Shown piece by piece: positions 8,040 through 14,677 of a DNA stretch of 64,000 bases (the stretch's first letter is position 1; every line of letters begins with the position of its first letter). A program made the translations under genes and the position numbers. The notes beneath the pieces are model-generated. The model was not told the origin of the DNA, made no database searches, and saw only the letters and a program-made list of their open reading frames with translations. This stretch comes from Rothia gullae (GTDB lineage: Bacteria; Actinomycetota; Actinomycetes; Actinomycetales; Micrococcaceae). The DNA lies in the NCBI RefSeq assembly GCF_024294905.1, contig NZ_JANCOC010000013.1, positions 1 through 64,000 on the forward strand. The letters are read 5' to 3'.

Positions 8040-8378
8040 CTAACCCCGACGAGCACGGCGATACCTACTCGCCTTACTCCACCCAGACTTCGGCACAACT
8101 TTACGAACCACCGGACGATAAATCAGCTTCACCCCCTCAAAATCGACAGGCTCCCAATCCGCATTATTTACCCGAAACTCAAGCCGCTGCTCATTATCCG
8201 CCGGAAACACCATAGTCGCACGACCAGTGCCACCCGACTCCAACACACGCGCCCACAACTTCTCACGAATTCTAGCGCTTACACGCCCCACAAACACCCC
8301 AGGATTAATCTCCAAAAGCCACTTCGTCAAATCACCACGAAGACTCACCGGACAAGCAGACAAAACAATAACAATCAT
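8040..8378 (-). CDS. cas2: CRISPR-associated protein Cas2, type I-E
   Basis: Cas2 (112 aa) is the non-catalytic dimer that bridges two Cas1 dimers in the spacer-acquisition complex. The start MIVIVLSACPVSLRGDLTKW and the following GVFVGRVSARIREKLW are typical of the I-E branch (CasCas2CT1978). The length is usual for the family, with a basic C-terminal tail (SRYRRARRG). The ATG overlaps the cas1 TGA by one base, so the two are translated together. The gene ends directly at the CRISPR leader. Confidence 0.96.
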   Translation of the reverse strand: MIVIVLSACPVSLRGDLTKWLLEINPGVFVGRVSARIREKLWARVLESGGTGRATMVFPADNEQRLEFRVNNADWEPVDFEGVKLIYRPVVRKVVPKSGWSKASRYRRARRG

Positions 8379-9322
8379 CAGCCCGCCCCTCCATTGCTAT
8401 AGTTCATACCACCGCGTTGGGCCTCACCCTGCTCATTCCACAAACCCACAACATCCAGTTCAAGCATCTCCTCAGGAAGCTCTTCTGGCACCAACAAACG
8501 CTGAATATCCCGCACAACTCGCTCCATCACCTTCTCAGAGCGAATACGGTCACGCACCGCCCTACGCGTCACAGACCCAATATCCATCCCCTCCGTATAG
8601 CCAGCAACCACCTCAAACGCAGCAGGAATCGTAATCTCCGCCTTATACAAATCAGCAACGTCGTAGACAAAAGACCAAGAATTCCCGGTATGCACAAAAC
8701 CCAGCCCAGGCGCACATCCCAAAGACACAATCGCCGCATGAACAATCCCATACAACGCAGCATGAGCAGCCGACAACGCCTGATTAATCGGTGACCCATC
8801 ACCAAAATTATTCGGATCATACTCACGGCGCTCCCACGGAACACCAGTCCGCTCAGACCACTGCCTATACACAGAACGCACCCTAGCGCCCTCCCTGCCA
8901 CGCAACTGCTGCATCGTCAGCTCACTCGTATCCTCACCAGGAAAACGCCACTGATACATCATGCGAGCCACAGCCAAACGGCTCCGCGTATTCGATACCA
9001 ACTTCGCCTGAGCAATCAACAGACGCGAAGAACGCGCCACAGACTTACCGCTCGCATAATAACGAACCCCCTGCTCGCCAACCCACACCACCGTAGTACC
9101 GCACTCCCCCAACAAAGCCATCGCCTGATGAGTAATACGAGTACCCGGCCCCAACAGCAAAGCGCTCAAGCTCGCAGCAGGGCAATGAACCACGCCCTCT
9201 TCCTTCACAAACGTCACCGCACTATCAGCACGGGAAATCGTCGCATGCTCCACATACACAAAACTCAAACGGTCAGAACTACGAAACAGCTCAGACGAGC
9301 TCGGAGGAACAGCCCCCTGCAT
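8378..9322 (-). CDS. cas1: CRISPR-associated endonuclease/integrase Cas1, type I-E
   Basis: Cas1 (314 aa) is the metal-dependent integrase that inserts new spacers at the leader end. LSFVYVEHATI near the N-terminus and the helical C-terminal lobe with INQALSAAHAALYGIVHAAI, PGLGFVHTG (metal-binding His) and FVYDVADLYK (metal-binding Asp) match Cas1e. The ATG at 9322 has AGGAGA 5 nt upstream. Although it follows cas6e on the same strand, a strong hairpin terminator separates them. Adaptation genes are probably expressed at a lower or separate level from Cascade. Confidence 0.96.
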   Translation of the reverse strand: MQGAVPPSSSELFRSSDRLSFVYVEHATISRADSAVTFVKEEGVVHCPAASLSALLLGPGTRITHQAMALLGECGTTVVWVGEQGVRYYASGKSVARSSRLLIAQAKLVSNTRSRLAVARMMYQWRFPGEDTSELTMQQLRGREGARVRSVYRQWSERTGVPWERREYDPNNFGDGSPINQALSAAHAALYGIVHAAIVSLGCAPGLGFVHTGNSWSFVYDVADLYKAEITIPAAFEVVAGYTEGMDIGSVTRRAVRDRIRSEKVMERVVRDIQRLLVPEELPEEMLELDVVGLWNEQGEAQRGGMNYSNGGAG

Positions 9323-9382
9323 GATCTTCTCCTATTAACATCAGCGTGCCAGCATCGGCACAAAAATATGAGTGAATAAAGA

Positions 9383-9422
9383 AAGGGCGGGGCACCATCA
9401 CACAGAACAGTCCCCCGCCCTT
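9383..9422 (-). terminator. Internal terminator between cas6e and cas1
   Basis: In minus reading AAGGGCGGGG pairs perfectly over 10 bp with CCCCGCCCTT, with a 19-20 nt loop, followed by TCTTTATT. The position, 13 nt after the cas6e stop and 60 nt before cas1, splits the cas operon into interference and adaptation halves. Confidence 0.85.
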
Positions 9423-9434
9423 CACCCGCATTAC

Positions 9435-10115
9435 CTAGCGGGACAGAGGCGCCAACGTTAGAAGGCCCATGCCGTACGCCTTACCCCTGCCCATACCAGA
9501 GAGCAAAGACTGACGGAACAGCTCAACATCAGTGATGCGAAGAGCACCATCAAACTGAGCCTTACGGTGAGTCACTTTACCAACCTTGCCCTCAGCGTTA
9601 CGACGGGCAAACGCAAGATCCTGACGAGAAGAAACCATCGGACACTCCTCAACATCCTGACCTTCAACACTAGGAATTACTTCAAATCCCCACTGCGGAG
9701 CACGCTTACGAATCCACGCTTGCTGCTGGGCAACAGTCACGTGCGGGAACACCTCACGCTTACCCGTCTGCTGATTCGTATGACGCTTCACCGGGTTCGC
9801 GGCAAGGCGGAAAGCCCACTCCTGACCGTTCTCCAGCTTCGCCAGCAAACGACCATAATGAGCGCTCTCACCACGGCGATTATGCCATCCAGCCTGCTCC
9901 ACAAGAGCCGAAAAATCAGGCTCCTCAGGACTCAACATGTACAGAACCGGAGCATGCATAGACTCATCCAAACGCCACAGAATACGACCCTCAGAATAAT
10001 CCGTATCCGGCGGCAAAGTTGCCATCACAGCAGCATGCATAGCCTGCGGGCTACGCAACAACTTCCACGCGCCACGACGCTGCGGATTAATCATGAAACG
10101 AGAAAAATACGTCAT
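9435..10115 (-). CDS. cas6e: CRISPR RNA endoribonuclease Cas6e (CasE/Cse3)
   Basis: Cas6e (226 aa) cuts the pre-crRNA below each repeat hairpin and stays bound to the crRNA 3' end within Cascade. The N-terminal ferredoxin-like fold begins MTYFSRFMINPQRRGAWKLL. The C-terminal glycine-rich loop QSLLSGMGRGKAYGMGLLTL is the family hallmark that contacts RNA. Its ATG overlaps the cas5e TGA by 4 bp. It is the last gene before the internal terminator. Confidence 0.95.
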   Translation of the reverse strand: MTYFSRFMINPQRRGAWKLLRSPQAMHAAVMATLPPDTDYSEGRILWRLDESMHAPVLYMLSPEEPDFSALVEQAGWHNRRGESAHYGRLLAKLENGQEWAFRLAANPVKRHTNQQTGKREVFPHVTVAQQQAWIRKRAPQWGFEVIPSVEGQDVEECPMVSSRQDLAFARRNAEGKVGKVTHRKAQFDGALRITDVELFRQSLLSGMGRGKAYGMGLLTLAPLSR

Positions 10116-10861
10116 GCTTCCACCACCACATTCAAAAAATCAGGTTCGGCAGGATTCTCGGAAGATTCTTCCTCAATCAAGGAGGCTGTAGCGTGAAGCT
10201 TCCGCCCATGAGGGTTCTCCAATACCAGAGGCTCCACAGTCACCACCTCACGGGCAGCATACTGACGGTACTCCGGGCTGAAACTCACCGGAATATCCGG
10301 TACCAAATCACCGCGCTCACCAGGCAACGCATCACGCAAGATACGCAATGCTACCGGGCTCGGAAAATCCTTACGACGATACTCAGGCACCTGCCACTCC
10401 AACAAACGCAGAGCCTCCTCAGCGAACTCCTCACGGATACCCAGGACAAGGTTGTAACCAGCGGGGCATGCACGCCGCCCAAGATACAGAGGGTATACAG
10501 GCTTCTTCAGCGCAGACTCGATAGTCTCCAACTGTTCGCGTTCCCCTTCGAGAGCCACCACAAATACAGCATCCGAAAGGTACATACGAGTCGAAAGAGA
10601 AGCCGCACCCTTCGGGCTCTTAGCCCAGTTCTTAGCGGTCTGATAGTCACGAATCAGGGTACCCGAGGCATCCGTACGCACCGCAAACTTCAACGAAACC
10701 AAGTCATCAACCGGCTCGTTACGCGAACGCCCCAAGGCTGCAGCAACCATTCCAATCACGCCAGATTTGCTCGGCTCATGTCCGGCATCACGGCGACGGA
10801 AACGGCTCTGAGTGCCCCATGACTGCAACGGCCCGCTCATCTTCAAGAGCAGGGTAGGCAT
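10112..10861 (-). CDS. cas5e: Cascade subunit Cas5e (CasD)
   Basis: Cas5e (249 aa) caps the 5' handle of the crRNA in Cascade. The start MPTLLLKMSGPLQSWGTQSR and the following GHEPSKSGVIGMVAAALGRSR are diagnostic of the I-E Cas5 family (ferredoxin-like RAMP fold). Its start codon overlaps the cas7e TAA by one base, and its stop overlaps the cas6e start. Confidence 0.95.
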   Translation of the reverse strand: MPTLLLKMSGPLQSWGTQSRFRRRDAGHEPSKSGVIGMVAAALGRSRNEPVDDLVSLKFAVRTDASGTLIRDYQTAKNWAKSPKGAASLSTRMYLSDAVFVVALEGEREQLETIESALKKPVYPLYLGRRACPAGYNLVLGIREEFAEEALRLLEWQVPEYRRKDFPSPVALRILRDALPGERGDLVPDIPVSFSPEYRQYAAREVVTVEPLVLENPHGRKLHATASLIEEESSENPAEPDFLNVVVEA

Positions 10862-11982
10862 TAGGACTCCTGAGAGGTGAGAGCAGTCAGCTGAGATTCC
10901 AGGGACTCCAGCAGCCCCTTCAGAGAAACAGACTCGCCAAGACCAGCCAGTTCTTCCTTGAGGTCGCCCAAAGCCAGAACATACGAAGCGACCGGCTCGT
11001 AACCGTACGCTTCTTCAATGTTCTTCGCCTCAGATGCGAGCGCACGAGCTGCGACTACGCGGCGGCCCTCAACCTCGGTGATAGCCTTCTCGAAGGCGTT
11101 CACGTAAGAGATGGGGCGGTCGTTACGAACGGTTACGATAACCGCGTCAGGCAGGGTGCGTGCAGCGAAAGAATTCTGCTTACCGGTAGGCATGGAATTG
11201 ATGAAGGAACGGACAAACGCCAAAGTTGCCTCAACACTTGCAGAAGCATCACCCAGGTTAGCGTTCAGTGCATCCAGGTTGATGTTGGCGTAGCGGTAGA
11301 AGGTGCTTGCCGCCATCTCAATGGTGCCAATCATGCCCGCACCGGTAGAGTCATCAGAAGAACGAACCACGTCATCCACTGCAGTGTAGTAGTCAAAATC
11401 GGGTTCGGAACCGTGAACGCTCAGGGCGTGTGCTACCTGGCAAGCCGCATCAACGTTGAAATCGGGAGCATCCGCCAGCATGCGACCGAAGAGAGCAATA
11501 TCAACGCTATGGTTGGTATCAAGGATTTCCTTAACCTGCTTCGCGGGAAGCTTCTCGCCGTTAGCTTCGATGATTGCCTGCACCAACTTGTCAATCTGCT
11601 GGTTGCTCAGCAAGAGCAGGTAGCCAGAAACAGGACGTCCTGCTTCTTCGCCTTCCTTCGCCTTGGGTTCCTTGAGCGTAATACCTGCGGCCTTGAAAGC
11701 TGCAACAACAGCCGTTTCAGCCTTCTCAGCTTCAAATTCGGGCGCAAGCTCCAGGATACGCGCCACTACCTTGTCAGCAACCAGGCGGGTACGTACGCCC
11801 AGCTGCGAGCGGTCAAGATGCGATTCAAAATCGCGGCGAATAACGGACTTCCAAGCCTGGCTGGAAACACGCTGACGCTGAACGCCGCCAAAGAAAGCGG
11901 ACTTGGGGCTGCCGGTATCGTCACGGTTAATGTTCGACGGGGGCAGGGTCTGCAGGGCGTGGATGTCGACGAAAATAGTCAT
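10861..11982 (-). CDS. cas7e: Cascade backbone subunit Cas7e (CasC/Cse4)
   Basis: Cas7e (373 aa) polymerises into the six-copy filament that holds the crRNA guide. MTIFVDIHALQTLPPSNINR, then GSPKSAFFGGVQRQRVSSQA, is the conserved N-terminus. SNQQIDKLVQAI and IALFGRMLADAPDFNVDAA are typical internal motifs. The gene starts 28 nt after cse2 with AAGGAAAAC upstream and is translationally coupled to cas5e. Confidence 0.96.
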   Translation of the reverse strand: MTIFVDIHALQTLPPSNINRDDTGSPKSAFFGGVQRQRVSSQAWKSVIRRDFESHLDRSQLGVRTRLVADKVVARILELAPEFEAEKAETAVVAAFKAAGITLKEPKAKEGEEAGRPVSGYLLLLSNQQIDKLVQAIIEANGEKLPAKQVKEILDTNHSVDIALFGRMLADAPDFNVDAACQVAHALSVHGSEPDFDYYTAVDDVVRSSDDSTGAGMIGTIEMAASTFYRYANINLDALNANLGDASASVEATLAFVRSFINSMPTGKQNSFAARTLPDAVIVTVRNDRPISYVNAFEKAITEVEGRRVVAARALASEAKNIEEAYGYEPVASYVLALGDLKEELAGLGESVSLKGLLESLESQLTALTSQES

Positions 11983-12010
11983 GAGGTTTTCCTTCTTTCA
12001 GGAGTAATAG

Positions 12011-12625
12011 TTACTTAGTGATTTTGCTCGTAGCAGCGCGAACAGGGATGAGCCCGTAGGAGAAGTCGCGGTTCCAGCGGTACATAACCTTTTGACGCGT
12101 CGCAGGATTCAGAAGACGCATGTAATCCACCGCAAATCGACCGTAATCGAAGGCAATACCTTCGGAACGAAGCAGAGTAATCAGGCTACGCAGGTAATGC
12201 TGGCGAGCATTCTCCGTCTGAGCGGTCAGCAGAGAATCAAAACGCTTCTTCATTGACGTTGTGGTGTCGCCAACCAACTTGCCTACCGCGTTGCCAAAAG
12301 AAACCTCTGCATCGTGCATGGGCTGGTTCTGCGACTGCTGATGCAGAGCAAAAAGAGTCAAAGCAGTGTACGCAGCGCTCTCCGCATTACTCGGCTGCTC
12401 TCCCCTCCCTCGGTACTGTTCAGGAATACCTTCAGTGCCATCTTCCTTTTCCAGGATGATTCCTAAGAGTTCCGGGTACTGAAAGGGCGATGCCCCCACA
12501 CCTCGGCGAAGCTGAGCAAGCTGAGCCGTGGCTGCTGAGACACCGTTACTTTTCTGGTGGTACAGGCGCATCACTTTTGCCACGACGAAACGTTGTAGCT
12601 CATCCTGCGCGGTGTAATCACTCAT
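12011..12625 (-). CDS. cse2: Cascade small subunit Cse2 (CasB/Cas11e)
   Basis: Cse2 (204 aa) is an all-helical protein, present in two copies in Cascade, that stabilises the R-loop. The ATG at 12625 (MSDYTAQDELQRFVVAKVMR) is chosen over a longer open frame to 12739, because AAGGAGGAAACC precedes it and it overlaps the end of cas8e (ATGAGTGA). Motifs such as AQLAQLRRGVGASPFQYPEL and GRFAVDYMRLLNPATRQKV fit the family, including the C-terminal pattern before the RWNRDF segment. Confidence 0.93.
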   Translation of the reverse strand: MSDYTAQDELQRFVVAKVMRLYHQKSNGVSAATAQLAQLRRGVGASPFQYPELLGIILEKEDGTEGIPEQYRGRGEQPSNAESAAYTALTLFALHQQSQNQPMHDAEVSFGNAVGKLVGDTTTSMKKRFDSLLTAQTENARQHYLRSLITLLRSEGIAFDYGRFAVDYMRLLNPATRQKVMYRWNRDFSYGLIPVRAATSKITK

Positions 12626-14303
12626 TGGTTTCCTCCTTGTCAGAGTGAGATATAGAGTCCTGGTAAGCCAGGGGAATAATCTTACGCAGGCGAGCATGTA
12701 GCAGGCGCTCCGCACGCGCAACATTGTAGAGAACTTCATTACCAGCAGGGTCCTTACCGAAGGTACCCAGCATGGCTTTGGGGCCAGCGTTGTATTTAAG
12801 AAGGTCTGATTCTTGCGTGATTACGGCACGTACACGGCTTTGCCACTCCTTCTTTTTCTCAGCGATATCTTCCGATGCTCGCTGATCTGCAAGCCAGAGG
12901 CGGAAAGCATCTTCCATACGGTTCAGGAGAGCTTCAGTAGCATCCGCACGGAACTCGTATTCTCGGCCCGCCGCTTGTAGAAGCTGTCCAGCAAACTGCC
13001 CAAGAGCGATTGCCGCGTCCATGGTGGTTTGGATGTTCTCGCGAACCATCTGGGACGCACTCACGCCTTCATCAGTCAGCAGAGAAAGCTCAAGAGTCAT
13101 AGAGTCAGAAATAATGTTCTCGATGATGGAGCTCTGGGTACCGTATTCGACACCCACCAGCTGAACCTGTACCTCCGCATCGGTCGGGAAGTACCTTCCC
13201 GAACCCAGCTGACGAATCACGGGAGCAGGCTTATTCTGCTTCTCAGATTCCGGGGTAAGACGAGTCAGCAGAGCATCAGCACCACGCCACAGGGTACGTT
13301 CAGCCGCGTGAGTCTGCGGCATCCATACCTGTTCGGTCTTTGACGACTGATTCTTGCTGTACCGATACCCCGTCAAAGGGTCAGTATAGGTATTGCGATC
13401 GAGCCACTTATCACCGTTGGAGATAAGTACCGAAGTCACACGATTGCCGTCATGATGCAGACGGATGCGACGTGACTGCCAAGTCAAAATCTCGCACATA
13501 CCGCTCGCGGGCACCGGCTGGTCCTTGTACTGAGCCGCAGGACCACCAGTGTATGCACGCGGTGCTGCGGTATCAGGCTCAGCACGTTCCCAAACTGGAA
13601 CGTCTTGTTCGAATGACTCTTTATCGGTCAACTGCTCGTAGTCCAGGCTGTACAGCAAGGTTTCCATCATGTTGGCGCCGTGAACAATCACCTTACCAGT
13701 GGCGCCGTACCAGCCAACGCCCAGAGGATAGCCCTTGCCACCCTTAACACGGGGGTCACCTACAGCACCAGATTTAATACCTGAGTAGTCGTAGGCATGA
13801 AGCGTTACGAGATACCGAGCCGCTTCAGCAAAGCTCAGAGACTTCAATGCCACCTCAGCCCGCTGCGAGAAGTACTCGCTTTCAGAATCCAAAACCAAGC
13901 GACTAACAGGCTTCGTGTCCCCCTTTGCCGTATGCAAATCATGCACCTGCATAAAGGGGCGCTCGCCGCCTACCAACCAGAAACGATCCTTGAAAATTTC
14001 AAGGTATCCCAGAACAGCAGCCAGGTTATTAGCGTCAGGCTCACGCATCTGGCGAATCCATTGGGCCGGACCGTTAGAGGTATCGATACTGTCTGCAAGG
14101 AAGGATGCACGAGCAAAAATCACGAGCACGACACCAAAAATTGCAGTATCCGTCAGCGGGTTATCCGATTGAATTCGGTCAATCTCATACACCCGTTTGA
14201 AATAATCGCGCAGAGACAGCTCGACCACTTCGCCCGACTTGAGCCGGGCAAGAATCCATGCTTCATCTACAAGATTGAACCTAGGTTCTCCCATGACAAC
14301 CAT
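12618..14303 (-). CDS. cas8e: Cascade large subunit Cas8e (CasA/Cse1)
   Basis: Cas8e (561 aa) recognises the PAM and recruits Cas3. Family features include FNLVDEAWILARL at the N-terminus, DTAIFGVVLVIFARA, the segment FWLVGGERPFMQV, and a C-terminal helical bundle. The open frame begins with a GTG at 14309, but that lies against the ribosome site AAAGGAG. The ATG at 14303, 5-6 nt from it, is the likely start. It is the first gene of the interference operon, with a promoter about 150 nt upstream. Its stop overlaps the cse2 start. Confidence 0.94.
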   Translation of the reverse strand: MVVMGEPRFNLVDEAWILARLKSGEVVELSLRDYFKRVYEIDRIQSDNPLTDTAIFGVVLVIFARASFLADSIDTSNGPAQWIRQMREPDANNLAAVLGYLEIFKDRFWLVGGERPFMQVHDLHTAKGDTKPVSRLVLDSESEYFSQRAEVALKSLSFAEAARYLVTLHAYDYSGIKSGAVGDPRVKGGKGYPLGVGWYGATGKVIVHGANMMETLLYSLDYEQLTDKESFEQDVPVWERAEPDTAAPRAYTGGPAAQYKDQPVPASGMCEILTWQSRRIRLHHDGNRVTSVLISNGDKWLDRNTYTDPLTGYRYSKNQSSKTEQVWMPQTHAAERTLWRGADALLTRLTPESEKQNKPAPVIRQLGSGRYFPTDAEVQVQLVGVEYGTQSSIIENIISDSMTLELSLLTDEGVSASQMVRENIQTTMDAAIALGQFAGQLLQAAGREYEFRADATEALLNRMEDAFRLWLADQRASEDIAEKKKEWQSRVRAVITQESDLLKYNAGPKAMLGTFGKDPAGNEVLYNVARAERLLHARLRKIIPLAYQDSISHSDKEETNE

Positions 14304-14452
14304 TCCCACTCCTTTCTTCTTTGAAATCAGCTCCCTGTCAAATGACGAACAAGCGAGCAGAATATCGGACTCTGGTCCACAATGAGAGTAGACCAGGTAA
14401 TTAAGCCTTGTCAGGAGGTTCTCTGAAGAGCCTTCATTGGCTTGTTGAGTTC

Positions 14453-14482
14453 ATCATAGGACCATCAAGAAGGTTAAGTCAA
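14453..14482 (-). promoter_or_regulatory. Promoter of the cas8e operon
   Basis: In minus reading the -35 box is TTGACT (14482-14477) and the -10 box TATGAT (14458-14453), 18 bp apart, both close to the sigma-A consensus. The mRNA leader would be about 140 nt. The AT-rich sequence directly upstream of -35 is the segment that resembles the spacer of the nearby two-repeat unit. Confidence 0.7.
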
Positions 14483-14484
14483 GA

Positions 14485-14507
14485 AAAACAACTATAAAAA
14501 GTGTACG
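14485..14507 (-). promoter_or_regulatory. Candidate Cascade self-target upstream of the cas8e -35 box
   Basis: In minus reading the DNA contains CGTACA, C, TTTTT, ATAGTTG, T, TTT in the same order as the mini-array spacer (AGTACA, G, TTTTT, G, ATAGTTG, G, TTT). That is 20 identities over about 24 spacer positions, with one 1-nt gap. A full 32-nt protospacer starting at 14507 would run to 14476 and cover the -35 box. The three bases on the PAM side read AAA. Confidence 0.5.
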
Positions 14508-14542
14508 TTTGATATATTTTTAATACGACCAATACAAAAGAA

Positions 14543-14626
14543 GCAGAATCCCCGCTCACGCAGGGAACACCTCAAACCAACTATCAAAAACTGTACTGGC
14601 TCATCCCCGTCTGCTTCGGGGAACAT
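14543..14626 (-). ncRNA. Isolated two-repeat CRISPR unit between cas8e and cas3; candidate cas-regulating crRNA-like RNA
   Basis: Two diverged copies of the I-E repeat flank a 27-nt spacer (14571-14597). In transcript orientation (minus) the first repeat, 14626-14598, has stem CCCCG/CGGGG with a larger loop and keeps the handle GATGAGCC. The second, 14570-14543, keeps a pairable stem and about 22 of 28 consensus bases. Known CreA/CreR RNAs have the same layout (degenerate repeat, short spacer, degenerate repeat), lie near cas genes, and guide Cascade to a partly matching promoter without cleavage. Here the spacer partly matches DNA at the cas8e promoter. No promoter for this RNA was identified. 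A dead array remnant is the alternative. Confidence 0.6.
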
Positions 14627-14629
14627 ACG

Positions 14630-14647
14630 CCTCGCACCACAGCGAGG
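14630..14647. repeat. Inverted repeat between the mini-array and cas3
   Basis: CCTCGC and GCGAGG form a perfect 6-bp inverted repeat with a 6-nt spacer, 30 nt upstream of the cas3 ATG. It could be an operator, a cas3 leader hairpin or the 5' hairpin of the mini-array RNA. Confidence 0.4.
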
Positions 14648-14677
14648 TACCCACTAGTCTACCGTCTAAGGAGAATC

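Noticed and set aside
6109..8043. Several plus-strand frames with recurring HPRSRGEH / GLIPARAGNT sequences
   Set aside because: These are translations of the CRISPR repeats and spacers.
14543..14626. Reading the two isolated repeats as nothing more than a dying array
   Set aside because: Kept as the alternative but not preferred. The spacer is shortened, the handle and hairpins are retained, and the spacer aligns collinearly with the cas8e promoter edge, which random decay does not explain.
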